A stretch of DNA of 64,000 nt. It comes from Actinomycetota bacterium (GTDB lineage: Bacteria > Actinomycetota > Thermoleophilia > Gaiellales > Gaiellaceae). Within the stretch, counting starts at the first letter, position 1. Every line of letters begins with the position of its first letter. This document shows positions 54,692-64,000 of this stretch, in pieces. The stretch lies in the NCBI GenBank assembly GCA_003132665.1, contig PKYN01000009.1:327714-391713 (forward strand). Reading direction: 5' to 3'. The notes under the pieces are model-generated. The model was not told where the DNA came from and ran no database searches. It saw only the letters and a program-made list of their open reading frames with translations. The position numbers were made by a program, and so were the translations under genes.

Positions 54692-55285
54692 TCAGCTCGA
54701 GCCGACGCTCTTACTTTCGCTCTCGCCGAGGATCGAAACCACGACGCCCTGCTCCTCGAGCGCCTGCTGAACCTCTTCCCGGGCCTTGAAGATGCGCCAC
54801 TTGACGGTCGCCAGCGTCACGTCGAGCGTGTCGGAGATCTCGTTGTAGGAAAGCCCCGCGATGTCGCGCAACAGCAGCGCCTCCTTGAGATCGGGGCTCA
54901 GCCTGTCGACCTCGGAGAGGAGGATGTCGATCGCCTCACTTTGCTCGATCGGAGCGTCGACCACCTCGAGCTGCGGTGCGTCCTCGATCGCCACGAGAGA
55001 CCTCGGCCGGCGTTCGGCGGCTCGCATCTCGTCGATCACGCGGTTCTTGGCCACCTGGAAGAGCCAGGTCGTGAACCGCGCACGGCGCGAGTAGCCGCGC
55101 AGGCCGCGAAAGACGCGCAGGAAAACGTCTTGAGTAAGATCTTCCGCCAGCGCACGATCGCCGACCATGCGCAGCACGTAGTTGAAGATGGGCGCTTCGT
55201 AAGCGCGCACGATAAGCGCGAAGGCGCGCTCGTCACCACGCTGCGCCCTGCGAATTACTGCCATATCAGGCTGCTGAATAGCCAT
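54692..55285 (-). CDS. ECF-type RNA polymerase sigma factor
   Basis: 197 aa extracytoplasmic-function sigma factor. Region 2 (about 15-85) has AEDLTQDVFLRVFRGLRGY and FTTWLFQVAKNRVIDEMR; region 4 (about 120-172) has LSPDLKEALLLRDIAGLSYNEISDTLDVTLATVKWRIFKAREEV. A 25-residue Ser-rich tail follows. No anti-sigma or zinc-anti-sigma gene is adjacent: the next gene downstream is the convergent phosphoesterase, and upstream is gpmI. It may be controlled transcriptionally through the promoter in front of it. Confidence 0.92.
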   Translation of the reverse strand: MAIQQPDMAVIRRAQRGDERAFALIVRAYEAPIFNYVLRMVGDRALAEDLTQDVFLRVFRGLRGYSRRARFTTWLFQVAKNRVIDEMRAAERRPRSLVAIEDAPQLEVVDAPIEQSEAIDILLSEVDRLSPDLKEALLLRDIAGLSYNEISDTLDVTLATVKWRIFKAREEVQQALEEQGVVVSILGESESKSVGSS

Positions 55286-55294
55286 GGCAGCCTG

Positions 55295-55323
55295 AGTATA
55301 GACCCCGCTATTTGCTTATTGAA
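55295..55323 (-). promoter_or_regulatory. Sigma-factor gene promoter, probably leaderless
   Basis: TTCAAT (55323-55318), 17-base spacer, TATACT (55300-55295), nine bases before the ATG. The -35 overlaps the gpmI stop codon. Transcription should begin within a few bases of the ATG. Confidence 0.6.
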
Positions 55324-56839
55324 TGACCGAAACCCCGGTAATTGCTAAGGGTTTCCTAAGATTTAGCAAAGCAATTGCGGTCGGAATTAGGTCGGACAGC
55401 TCGCCGCCGGAGCGGAGTTTCGCGCCCTCCACGGTCACTATCAGCGGCACCTGACTGGTGGTGTGAGCAGTGAAAATGGAGACTCCGTCGTCGGCCAGCA
55501 TCTTCTCGCTGTTGCCATGGTCGGCGGTGATCAGACACACGCCGCCCTGTGCGTGAACGGCCGCCACGACCTCGCCGAGGCACTTGTCCACCGCTTCCAG
55601 TGCTTCGATTGTGGCCGGAATCGAGCCGGTGTGACCGACCATGTCGGCGTTGGCGAAGTTGACGACCGCGAAGGCGTACTTACCGCTGCCGATCGCCTCG
55701 CAGAAGCGGCGCGCCACCTCGGGTGCCGACATCTCCGGCTTCTTGTCGTAGCTCGGGACTTCGCGCGGCGACGGGACGAGAATGCGATCCTCGCCCGGGA
55801 ACTCCTCTTCGCGCCCGCCGTTGAAGAAGTACGTGACGTGCGCATATTTCTCGGTCTCGGCGATGTGCAGCTGCTTGAGCCCGTTCTCCGAGAGGAGCTG
55901 AGCCATGGTCTCGGTCACGTTCACGTCGTCGTAGGCGACCGGGCAATCGAGATCGTCGTCGTAGCTCATCATCGTCGTAAGGTCGTAGCCGCGCTCGAGC
56001 AGCTTGCTCGAGAGCTGACGCGCACGATCCGGGCGGAAGTTGAAGAAGATGAGCGCGTCCTTCTTGTCGATGCGAGGCCGCCCGTCGAGCACGATCGGCT
56101 TGATGAACTCGTCCGTGACGTCCTCGTCGTAGCTCTCCTGGATCGCGGCGGCGGGGTCAGAGGCCCGCTTTCCCTTTCCTTCGATCAACGCGTCCAGAGC
56201 GATGTCGATCCGGTCCCAGCGCTTGTCGCGGTCCATCGCGTAGTAGCGGCCGATGACGCTCGAGACGCGCTCGGGCGGGAGCTCGGCCACGTCCGCGACC
56301 GCCGCGTGCGGCGAAACGTCGCGCCCGTCGGTGAAGGCATCCACGAAAGTCTTCTCGTACATCCCCTGCCGCTTGGCTATTTCGAGCAGCCCGCGCAGGT
56401 GATCGATGTGGGAATGGACGCCTCCGTAGGAGACGAGACCAAGTAGATGGACGTTCCCACCTCGCTCGCGCGCCCGCTCGAAGGCGCCTAGAAGCACCCT
56501 ATTCTCGAGCAGGGCGCCGCTTTCGACGTCGTCATTCAGGCGCTGCAGGCTCTGCTTGAGGATCCGACCCGACCCGATCGTCAGGTGTCCCACCTCGGAG
56601 TTGCCCATCTGGCCGTCGGGCAGGCCGACGGCAGCGCCCGAGCACTTGATGCTCGTGTGCGGATACGTCGCGAGCAGGCGGTCGTAAACGGGAGTGTCGG
56701 CCAGCGAGACCGCGTTGCCCGGGCCGGCCGGCGCCTCGCCCCAACCGTCGAGGATGACCAGCGCGACCAGCGGCACCGTCCTCGGCGACGAGGGAGCTTT
56801 CGCTCCCCCGTCGCTTTCAGCAGGCGCGGATTCGCTCAC
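55316..56839 (-). CDS. gpmI: 2,3-bisphosphoglycerate-independent phosphoglycerate mutase
   Basis: 507 aa Mn-dependent alkaline-phosphatase-fold mutase, interconverting 3- and 2-phosphoglycerate. The metal ligand Asp31 is in LVILDGWG, the nucleophile Ser81 in GQMGNSEVGH; DGRDVSPHAA, FFNFRPDRARQL and TADHGNSEKM are further motifs. A Ser/Pro-rich 20-residue N-terminal extension precedes the core. The start overlaps the tpiA end as ATGA. It completes gap-pgk-tpiA-gpmI. Confidence 0.95.
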   Translation of the reverse strand: MSESAPAESDGGAKAPSSPRTVPLVALVILDGWGEAPAGPGNAVSLADTPVYDRLLATYPHTSIKCSGAAVGLPDGQMGNSEVGHLTIGSGRILKQSLQRLNDDVESGALLENRVLLGAFERARERGGNVHLLGLVSYGGVHSHIDHLRGLLEIAKRQGMYEKTFVDAFTDGRDVSPHAAVADVAELPPERVSSVIGRYYAMDRDKRWDRIDIALDALIEGKGKRASDPAAAIQESYDEDVTDEFIKPIVLDGRPRIDKKDALIFFNFRPDRARQLSSKLLERGYDLTTMMSYDDDLDCPVAYDDVNVTETMAQLLSENGLKQLHIAETEKYAHVTYFFNGGREEEFPGEDRILVPSPREVPSYDKKPEMSAPEVARRFCEAIGSGKYAFAVVNFANADMVGHTGSIPATIEALEAVDKCLGEVVAAVHAQGGVCLITADHGNSEKMLADDGVSIFTAHTTSQVPLIVTVEGAKLRSGGELSDLIPTAIALLNLRKPLAITGVSVIQ

Positions 56840-57555
56840 GCGACGACCGCTGCGGCCGCACAGAGCGAGACGAACGAGTCGACGTCCAGCGAGGCTCCGC
56901 CGACCAGCGCGCCGTTCACGTTGGGCTGGCTCATCAACTCGCCCGCGTTGTCGGGCTTGACCGAGCCGCCGTAGAGAATCGGGACGTCGATGATGCTGCG
57001 AATGAAGGCGTGCGCATCCTCTGCCTGAGCCGGAGAGGCCGTCTTGCCGGTGCCGATGGCCCAGACGGGCTCGTAGGCGATGACCAACCGCTCGTGTACG
57101 CCGATCTCGCTGACGATCGGGGCGAGCTGACGTGCCAGCACGGCCTCGGTCTCGTTCGCGTCGCGTTCGCTCTCGAGCTCGCCGACGCAGGCGATCACTT
57201 TCATCCCCGCGTCGATCGTGGCCTTGGCCCTTTTCGCCACCGTTTCGTCGGTCTCGCCGAAGTACTGGCGCCGCTCGGAGTGCCCGACAATCGAGCCGGC
57301 CGCACCAAGCTCGGCCAGCATTCCGGTCGAGATCTCTCCGGTGAAGGCGCCGTTCTCGGCCCAGTGAACGTTCTGGGCATAGACCGAGATCTCGCTGCCG
57401 GCCAGCTCGGCGATCGCATTTGCGAGTGCGACATAGGGCGGGCAGACGGCGACATCGACATTGCCGACGTCCCCGATCGACTCACGTAGTGCCCGGCAGA
57501 AGCTCGCGGCCTCCGACGGGGTCTTGAACATCTTCCAGTTACCGGCGATCAGCAT
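56836..57555 (-). CDS. tpiA: Triosephosphate isomerase
   Basis: 239 aa TIM. Catalytic residues are Asn6 and Lys8 (GNWKM), His92 (GHSERR) and Glu162 (AYEPVWAIGTG), with the phosphate-binding YGGSVKPDN. It follows pgk by 10 bases, so the genes are co-transcribed. No secG follows, as it does in many actinobacteria; gpmI takes that place. Confidence 0.96.
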   Translation of the reverse strand: MLIAGNWKMFKTPSEAASFCRALRESIGDVGNVDVAVCPPYVALANAIAELAGSEISVYAQNVHWAENGAFTGEISTGMLAELGAAGSIVGHSERRQYFGETDETVAKRAKATIDAGMKVIACVGELESERDANETEAVLARQLAPIVSEIGVHERLVIAYEPVWAIGTGKTASPAQAEDAHAFIRSIIDVPILYGGSVKPDNAGELMSQPNVNGALVGGASLDVDSFVSLCAAAAVVA

Positions 57556-57565
57556 TCGCCTCTCC

Positions 57566-58636
57566 TCAAGCCTCAGGGATTGCTAGGACGCCCGGCAGTT
57601 CCTTACCCTCGAGCAGCTCGAGCGAAGCGCCGCCGCCGGTCGAGACCCAGGAGATCCGGTTCTTGTAACCAAGCTCTTCGAGAGCCCGTACCGAGTCGCC
57701 GCCGCCGACCACCGAATAGGCGTCGGCCTTGGCGACCGCCTCGGCGACCGCCCGCGTGCCCTCGGCGAACACCGGGAACTCGAACACGCCCATCGGGCCG
57801 TTCCAGAAGATCGTCTTGGCGTGCGCGATGATCGAGCAGAAGCGCTCGCGCGTGCGCGGCCCGATGTCGTAGCGCTCCCAGCCTTCGGGAACGTCGAAGT
57901 AGTCGACGATCTGCGTGTCCGCGTCGGCCGCGAAGCGGTCTCCGATCACCGTATCGTCGGGAAGCTCGACGTCGCGCCCGACCGGATTGTCGGCGTGCAC
58001 CTGCTCGGCCATCTTGCCGCCGATCAAGAGCTCGTCGGCCCGCTCGCCCAGCTTGCGCAAGACACCGATCTTGTCCTCGACCTTGAGGCCACCGACGATC
58101 ACGACGAAGGGCCGCTCGACCTCGCCGAGGAGCTTGCTCAGCTCGTTCAGCTCGGCCTCGAGCAATAGCCCGGCGTAGGCCGGCAGCAGGTGGGCGACCG
58201 CCTCGGTGGAGGAGTGCGCCCGGTGCGCGGAGCCGAAGGCGTCGTTGACGTAGACATCGGCCTTGGCCGCCAGCTGCGCGGCATATTCGGGATCGTTCTT
58301 CGTCTCGCCGGCGACGTAGCGGGTGTTCTCGAGCACGCAGACCTGCGCGCTCGCGTCGTCGAAGGCCACGTCGCGCCCGAGCAGCTCGCTGAGGCGAGCT
58401 GCAACGGGCTTGAGCGAGAACTTGGGATCGGCTACGCCCTTCGGCCGCCCGAGATGCGAGCAGCAGATGACGTTCGAGGCTCCCTTTTCGAGCAGGAGCT
58501 TGATCGTCGGCAGCGCCGCGCGAATGCGCGTGTCGTCGGCAACCTTGCCCTCGTCGAGCGGAACGTTGAAATCGACGCGAACGAGGACGCGCTTGCCGGC
58601 GACGTCCGCGTCACGTACGGAACGTGGCTTGTGCAC
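57566..58636 (-). CDS. pgk: Phosphoglycerate kinase
   Basis: 356 aa, on the short side for PGK (about 390). The N-domain has RVDFNVPLDEGKVADDTRI and the basic-patch HLGRPKG; the C-domain has the GGLKVEDKIGVL strand, ATP-site GPMGVFE and the end GGGDSVRALEE and STGGGASLELLEGKELPG. The start (MHKPRSVRDADV) is normal. It lies 18 bases downstream of gap. Confidence 0.95.
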   Translation of the reverse strand: MHKPRSVRDADVAGKRVLVRVDFNVPLDEGKVADDTRIRAALPTIKLLLEKGASNVICCSHLGRPKGVADPKFSLKPVAARLSELLGRDVAFDDASAQVCVLENTRYVAGETKNDPEYAAQLAAKADVYVNDAFGSAHRAHSSTEAVAHLLPAYAGLLLEAELNELSKLLGEVERPFVVIVGGLKVEDKIGVLRKLGERADELLIGGKMAEQVHADNPVGRDVELPDDTVIGDRFAADADTQIVDYFDVPEGWERYDIGPRTRERFCSIIAHAKTIFWNGPMGVFEFPVFAEGTRAVAEAVAKADAYSVVGGGDSVRALEELGYKNRISWVSTGGGASLELLEGKELPGVLAIPEA

Positions 58637-58654
58637 GGTTTTCGGCCTCCCCGA

Positions 58655-59710
<1,056 letters not shown>

Positions 59711-59748
59711 TCACCTGATATCTGTTGATCAGAGCGGTTTTCGGACGC

Positions 59749-60678
59749 TCAGACGATCCGGCCGGGCTTTTCGGCGAGATCCTGCAAACGGCGCAGGCGA
59801 CCGTGCAGCGTCGGCTTCGGGATACCGGCTCGCTCTGCGAGCTCCGCGACCGAGCGCTGAGGACCACGCAACCGCAGCTGGGCCGTCTCACGCAGTGCGG
59901 GAGATAGACGCTCCAGCAGTCCCACGCGCTGAAGGCGGCGGATGGCCCGAAGTTGAGCCAGCGCGGCCTGGCTCGCCCGAGTGATGTTGGCCTGGTCGGC
60001 GTTGGCGAGCCTGTTCGCACCCGCCCGCGCCTCTCCGATCACGGAGCGCTCGGCAAGGGAAAGCGCGATATCGGAGGCGCCCGTCAGCGCGAGCAGGCCG
60101 GTCACCGCGTCGCTGCCCTTGGCGTAGGCGACGGCGTGCCGGTCGCGCTCGGCGACCTGAAGCTCCACCTCCTCTCGTGCCGCGATCTCGGCCAGGAAGG
60201 TCGCTCCTTCGAGGCTGGTCGTGCGAATCTCGAGATGGAGCGAGGGCGGTGCGCTGAGCGAGCCCGAGCCGAGGAGCGCTCCGCGTAGATAGGCGGCGCG
60301 GCAGCAGGCGCGGGCGGTCACCCGCGCTGGAGGAACTTCGATCGGCGCCAAGCCCGCGTCGAGCACGCCGGCCTCGTTCAGGAGCTGAAGTGCCCGCGGC
60401 GAGCCGGATACGTGAAGCTGGTAGCGATTGTCGCGGTTGAAGGCGTGCTGGCGATAGGTGCGGATCTCCGACGAGATGCCAAAGGCGCGGAGTGCGGAAA
60501 AGGCTCTTCGCGCCACCGCCGCACCGGCCAGATCGAGATGAACCGAGATCTTCCCTTTACCCTCGAGGTGCGCCCTGCCGGCGCTGTGGAAGAGCGCCGA
60601 AAGCTCGGCCAGGCGATCGCAGTCGCGCCTCAGGGCGACGTGCGCAAGCTCCTCGTGAAGTTCATCGGAAAGCGGCAA
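59749..60678 (-). CDS. whiA: Sporulation/division regulator WhiA
   Basis: 309 aa WhiA: an N-terminal LAGLIDADG-like fold (about 1-200, AYLRGALLGSGSLSAPP) without nuclease residues, and a C-terminal helix-turn-helix (about 255-305, SVAELAERAGIPKPTLHGRLRRL). In Streptomyces WhiA activates division genes and in Bacillus it affects chromosome segregation. The only possible start is the TTG at 60678: the codon before it is TAG, in frame. No Shine-Dalgarno is visible. The usual upstream partners rapZ and yvcK are missing; pruA and a membrane protein gene on the other strand lie between whiA and uvrC. Confidence 0.9.
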   Translation of the reverse strand: MPLSDELHEELAHVALRRDCDRLAELSALFHSAGRAHLEGKGKISVHLDLAGAAVARRAFSALRAFGISSEIRTYRQHAFNRDNRYQLHVSGSPRALQLLNEAGVLDAGLAPIEVPPARVTARACCRAAYLRGALLGSGSLSAPPSLHLEIRTTSLEGATFLAEIAAREEVELQVAERDRHAVAYAKGSDAVTGLLALTGASDIALSLAERSVIGEARAGANRLANADQANITRASQAALAQLRAIRRLQRVGLLERLSPALRETAQLRLRGPQRSVAELAERAGIPKPTLHGRLRRLQDLAEKPGRIV

Positions 60679-60713
60679 CTACAGAAGGGTACGGGCACCG
60701 GGGGGCGAGCGGA

Positions 60714-60727
60714 AGAGCGGCCGCTCT
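60714..60727. repeat. 14-bp perfect palindrome in the whiA-pruA divergent region
   Basis: AGAGCGG/CCGCTCT, 36 bases upstream of the whiA TTG and about 105 before pruA. A dimeric regulator site is possible; in GC-rich DNA a chance palindrome of this length is not excluded. Confidence 0.35.
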
Positions 60728-60797
60728 AGCCATGTCAGTCGACCGGCCAACAGAAGCCGGCGCGTTCGACTCGACCGCCGTGCCGCAACCCGGATTT

Positions 60798-60824
60798 TTG
60801 CGAACGCTGCGAGAACCTTAGAAT
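60798..60824 (+). promoter_or_regulatory. Candidate leaderless pruA promoter
   Basis: TTGCGA (60798-60803), 15-base spacer, TAGAAT (60819-60824), eight bases before the ATG. The spacer is short, but the -10 is good, and no Shine-Dalgarno precedes the ATG. Confidence 0.5.
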
Positions 60825-60832
60825 CACTAACC

Positions 60833-62470
60833 ATGTCCAATCACGCCAGCTTCCACGTTCCCTCGCCGGTCAACGAGCCCAACCTCTCCTATGCGCCCGG
60901 CACGTCCGAGCGCCGCGAGCTTCGCGCCCGTCTCGACGAGATCTCTTCTGCGGTAATCGCCGTCCCCTGCGTCATCGGCGGGGAGGAAGTTCGGGGCTCA
61001 AGTCCCTACCAAGCTGTGATGCCGCACAATCACGCGCACGTCCTGGCGAACGTCCACCGCGGCGGCAGCGCCGAGGTGGAGAAGGCGATTGCCGCGGCCG
61101 CGGAGGCCTGGCCCGCCTGGTCGCGCACGTCGTTCGCGGAACGAGCCGCCATCTTCCTGCGCGCCGCCGAGCTGCTCGCGGGTCCCTGGCGCCAGCGGCT
61201 GAACGCGGCGACGATGCTAAACCAGTCGAAGACCGCCCACCAGGCCGAGATCGACTCGACCTGCGAGCTGGCGGATTTCTGGCGTTTCAACGTGCATTTT
61301 CTGGAGCGCATCTACGACGACCAGCCTCGCTCGGCGACCGGAGTGTGGAACCGGATGGAGTACAGGCCCCTGGAGGGCTTCGTGCTCGCCATCACGCCCT
61401 TCAACTTCACCTCGATCGCGGGCAACCTCCCCACCAGCCCCGCGCTGGCCGGAAACACGGTCGTCTGGAAACCGGCTTCGAGCGCCGCGCTCTCTGCCTA
61501 CTACCTGATGCTCCTGCTGAAGGAGGCCGGACTTCCCGACGGCGTGATCAACCTGGTATTCGCCGACGGCGCCTCGGTCTCGAAGACGGCGCTCACCAGC
61601 CCCGCGCTGGCCGGCGTGCACTTCACCGGCTCGACCGCGGTCTTCCAGGCGATGTGGCGAACGATCGGCACTCAGATCGAGAACTACAAGAACTACCCGC
61701 GAATCGTCGGTGAAACCGGCGGCAAGGATTTCATCATCGCGCACCCCTCGGCCGATCCTGACGCGCTCTTCGCCCAGGCGCTGCGCGGATCGTTCGAGTA
61801 CCAGGGCCAGAAGTGCTCGGCCTCGTCGCGCCTCTACGTTCCCTCGAATCTCTGGCCCGCTCTACGCGAGCGCTTCGCCGCCGAGGTTCCGAAGATCAAG
61901 ATGGGCGACGTGAGCGACTTCGAGAACTTCATGGGCGCCGTAATCGACAAGGCCTCCTTCGACTCGCTCTCGAAGGCGATCGAGGAGGCGAAAGCCGCGC
62001 CCGAGATGGAGATCGTGGCTGGAGGCGGCTGCGACTCGAGCGTCGGCTGGTTCATCGAGCCGACCGTGATCGAGACGAGCGACCCCCGCTGCAGGCTCAT
62101 CCGCGAGGAGCTGTTCGGGCCGCTGCTGACGGTCTATCCATACGACGAGCGGCGCTGGACGGAGACGCTCGAGCTGGTGGACAGCACCTCGCCCTACGCT
62201 CTCACGGGCGCGGTCTTCGCCACCGATCGAGCGGCCGCCGCCGAGGCCGAGCACGCACTTCGACATGCGGCCGGCAACTTCTACGTCAACGACAAGCCGA
62301 CCGGAGCGATCGTGGGGCAACAGCCCTTCGGCGGCGCTCGCGCTTCGGGCACGAACGACAAAGCCGGCTCGATGTGGAACTTGATCCGCTGGCTGAGCCC
62401 GCGCGCCGTGAAGGAGACGCTCGTCTCGCCGACGGACTATCGCTATCCATACATGGACGCCGGCGACTAG
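60833..62470 (+). CDS. pruA: L-glutamate gamma-semialdehyde dehydrogenase
   Basis: 545 aa aldehyde dehydrogenase of the P5CDH type, oxidising glutamate semialdehyde to glutamate in proline catabolism. The general base is Glu294 (GETGGKDF) and the catalytic Cys328 is in GQKCSASSRLY; PFNFTSIAGNLP and PFGGARASGTNDKAG are diagnostic for P5CDH. The size matches the mitochondrial-like class of about 540 aa. No proline dehydrogenase (prodh) gene is nearby, so the partner lies elsewhere. Confidence 0.94.
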   Translation: MSNHASFHVPSPVNEPNLSYAPGTSERRELRARLDEISSAVIAVPCVIGGEEVRGSSPYQAVMPHNHAHVLANVHRGGSAEVEKAIAAAAEAWPAWSRTSFAERAAIFLRAAELLAGPWRQRLNAATMLNQSKTAHQAEIDSTCELADFWRFNVHFLERIYDDQPRSATGVWNRMEYRPLEGFVLAITPFNFTSIAGNLPTSPALAGNTVVWKPASSAALSAYYLMLLLKEAGLPDGVINLVFADGASVSKTALTSPALAGVHFTGSTAVFQAMWRTIGTQIENYKNYPRIVGETGGKDFIIAHPSADPDALFAQALRGSFEYQGQKCSASSRLYVPSNLWPALRERFAAEVPKIKMGDVSDFENFMGAVIDKASFDSLSKAIEEAKAAPEMEIVAGGGCDSSVGWFIEPTVIETSDPRCRLIREELFGPLLTVYPYDERRWTETLELVDSTSPYALTGAVFATDRAAAAEAEHALRHAAGNFYVNDKPTGAIVGQQPFGGARASGTNDKAGSMWNLIRWLSPRAVKETLVSPTDYRYPYMDAGD

Positions 62471-62523
62471 ACCTTGCGGGGATGACCCGGGTAACACGAA
62501 AAGCGGGGCATTAGGGAGTCTCA

Positions 62524-63516
62524 GTGCTCATCCCGCTCGCATTCTCGCTTCACGCGGTCCTTCGCGGCGTCCACGTCTTCCTCGACCACCTGACGGACGT
62601 CAGGTGGAGTTTCTTGGCTGTCGTCGCCGTCTTGCAGGTGCTCAAGATCGGTTGCGCTGCCCGCGCCTGGCAGAACTCGATCATCGCGGCCTACCCGCGC
62701 AAGCGCTCTTCCTTCCCTACGGTCTTCGGCGCACTTTGCGCGGGAGTAGCCGTCGGCTCGGTCGTGCCGGCGCACGGCGGCGACGCGGTTCGAGTGGTGA
62801 TCGTCAAGCGCCGTCTCCCAGGCAGCACCTACACCACGGTCGCCTCGACCATTCTCGTTCGCGCTCCGTTCGACACACTGATGGCCGGCCTCTTCTTCCT
62901 CTTCCTCCTCTGGGAAGGAGTACTGCCCGGCCACACCCTTCTACCCAACCGGCCGGCCTTCGACTTCAGATGGTTCTTCGCGCACCCCAAGGCGGCGGTC
63001 ATCATCGTCAGCACCGTCATCCTCGTCATTACGGCCCTGGTGCTCTGGGCCTGGGTGTCGATCCGGGAGTTCAAGGAGCGCGTTCGCCAGGGCTTGACGG
63101 GCCTGCTCGACTGGCGCTTCTACTTTCGCCACATCTTCCCCTGGCAGCTGGGCGACTGGGCGCTGCGCCTGGCGATCGTTTTCTTCGCGCTGCTCGCCTT
63201 TCACATGCCCGCGACCCTGCACAACTCCCTGCTGGCCCAGGGCACGTCGAACCTCGCCACGCTGCTGCCGATCAGCCCCTCGGGAATCGGCACCGAGCAG
63301 GCGCTGCTGGTAACCGTTCTGCACGGTGCCGCCTCGGGCTCGATGATCGTCGCCTACAGCGTCGGCACGAGACTGTTCACGAGCCTGATCAACATCGTGC
63401 TCGGCTTCGGCTCGATCCTCATCTTCTTCCACACCTTCCGCTTCCAGCGCTTCGTGACTCAGGAGAAGGGCCGCTCCGGCTCCGGCCCGAAAAGCCGTAG
63501 GCCGCGCTCGCCCTGA
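62524..63516 (+). CDS. Lysylphosphatidylglycerol-synthase-TM (UPF0104) family membrane protein
   Basis: 330 aa with about 7-8 transmembrane helices. Family motifs are GVAVGSVVPAHGGDAVRVVIVKRR (about 75-98) and NLATLLPISPSGIGTEQALL (about 247-266), both typical of the MprF/AglD-type flippase domain. The cytosolic aminoacyl-transfer domain of MprF is missing, so it is a lipid flippase-like protein with unknown cargo. The start is a GTG at 62524 with GGGAG six bases upstream. A basic tail (GPKSRRPRSP) ends it. It follows pruA by 53 bases. Confidence 0.85.
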   Translation: MLIPLAFSLHAVLRGVHVFLDHLTDVRWSFLAVVAVLQVLKIGCAARAWQNSIIAAYPRKRSSFPTVFGALCAGVAVGSVVPAHGGDAVRVVIVKRRLPGSTYTTVASTILVRAPFDTLMAGLFFLFLLWEGVLPGHTLLPNRPAFDFRWFFAHPKAAVIIVSTVILVITALVLWAWVSIREFKERVRQGLTGLLDWRFYFRHIFPWQLGDWALRLAIVFFALLAFHMPATLHNSLLAQGTSNLATLLPISPSGIGTEQALLVTVLHGAASGSMIVAYSVGTRLFTSLINIVLGFGSILIFFHTFRFQRFVTQEKGRSGSGPKSRRPRSP

Positions 63517-63531
63517 CTCGTCCGGCGAGGG

Positions 63532-64000
63532 TCAGGCGCCTCCCGCCTTGTGCAGCTGCGCGTAGATCTGGCGCGCCGTCTTCTCGGGCAGCCCGGGTGC
63601 CGCGGCCAGCTCCTCGGCGCTCGCGGCAAGGAAGCGCTCGGGCGAGCCGAAGTGCGTCAGGATCGCGCGCCGCCGCGCCGGACCAACCCCGCGCAGCTCG
63701 TCGAAAAGCGAGGTGAACGACTCGTTCGAGCGGCGCTGGCGGTGGTAGCCGATAGCAAAGCGGTGAGCCTCGTCGCGCAGGCGCTGCAGGAGCTGGAGGC
63801 CCGGCGAATGGCGATCGAGGCGCACCGGCTTGGAGAATCCCGGAACGAACACCTCCTCCTCGCGCTTGGCCAGTGAGACGACGGCGATGCGCTCGGTCTC
63901 GGGTGCCTTGCCCAGCGCTTCGAGGGCAGCGCCCAGTTGGGGCTTGCCACCGTCGACTACTACGAGGTTTGGCAGCGCCGCGAAGCTCTCGTCGAAGTCG
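63532..64000 (-). CDS. uvrC: Excinuclease ABC subunit C, C-terminal part (runs off right edge)
   Basis: The frame is open from the stop at 63532 to the window edge, 156 codons. Near the edge it reads LPNLVVVDGGKPQLGAALEAL, the UvrC RNase-H-like endonuclease domain, then SLAKREEEVF; the C-terminus is a double helix-hairpin-helix (VGPARRRAILTHFGSPERF and LAAAPGLPEKTARQIYAQL). UvrC makes both incisions in nucleotide excision repair. The N-terminal GIY-YIG domain lies outside the window. The apparent internal start at 63852 is only a GTG inside the gene. Confidence 0.93.
   Translation of the reverse strand, partial: DFDESFAALPNLVVVDGGKPQLGAALEALGKAPETERIAVVSLAKREEEVFVPGFSKPVRLDRHSPGLQLLQRLRDEAHRFAIGYHRQRRSNESFTSLFDELRGVGPARRRAILTHFGSPERFLAASAEELAAAPGLPEKTARQIYAQLHKAGGA

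Noticed and set aside
55316-55420. Possible truncation of gpmI C-terminus
   Set aside because: The end (AIALLNLRKPL and ITGVSVIQ) is AT-richer than the rest, but length and motifs match complete GpmI proteins.

Overview
The window reads as the chromosome of a GC-rich actinobacterium, probably from a deep-branching lineage such as Thermoleophilia. The clues are WhiA, an actinobacterial-type integration host factor (mIHF), RNase J, the uvrC/whiA/gap-pgk-tpiA neighbourhood, frequent GTG/TTG starts and many candidate leaderless promoters. A class 1B dihydroorotate dehydrogenase (PyrD+PyrK) is unlike common actinomycetes and fits an early branch. The lineage is inferred from gene content, not computed. 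Almost everything is core genome: I see no prophage, insertion sequence, CRISPR array, tRNA, rRNA or recognisable defence island, and no gene-free stretch longer than 300 bases.

Layout. 1-5.2 kb (minus strand): start of a secreted protein, dapF, miaA, miaB, recX, recA. 5.2-12.3 kb (minus): thpR, cinA, a RodZ-like protein, a small membrane protein, ftsK and RNase J. 12.5-20.6 kb (minus): dapA, ilvD, dapB, an M16 protease, a stand-alone Clp-N protein, pnp and rpsO, with a long hairpin between rpsO and pnp. 20.9-23 kb (plus): a HAD phosphatase coupled to a short gamma-glutamyltransferase. 23-31.7 kb (minus): the translation operon rimP-nusA-ylxR-infB-DUF503 and rbfA-nrnA-truB-ribF, interrupted by an opposite-strand PfkB kinase. 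32.3-37.6 kb: two tandem PilB/GspE ATPases, a TPR protein and two tandem lipoproteins. 37.6-40.9 kb (minus): mihF-gmk-rpoZ, a nucleotidyltransferase and coaBC. 41-49.8 kb (minus): a tightly overlapped operon pyrR-pyrB-pyrC-carA-carB-pyrK-pyrD. 49.8-55.3 kb: an MFS transporter, argS, a TrkA-type channel, a DUF3467 protein, a phosphoesterase and an ECF sigma factor. 55.3-60.7 kb (minus): glycolytic gap-pgk-tpiA-gpmI, and whiA. 60.8-64 kb: pruA, a lysylphosphatidylglycerol-synthase-type membrane protein and the end of uvrC.

The most interesting signals are in ordinary-looking genes. (1) The pyr operon leader carries a PyrR-binding-loop sequence directly before the Shine-Dalgarno of a 15-codon leader peptide. 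The leader's stop codon overlaps a CTG that is the only available start for full-length PyrR. The same CTGA junction occurs between the HAD gene and ggt. (2) DapF has serine in place of both catalytic cysteines. (3) ArgS has TVGS where the class I HIGH motif should be. (4) The TrkA-type channel lacks a TVGYGD selectivity filter. (5) NusA ends in a Cys/Cys/Cys/His knuckle. (6) Several genes have -10 elements only 8-9 bases before the start codon, predicting leaderless mRNAs.
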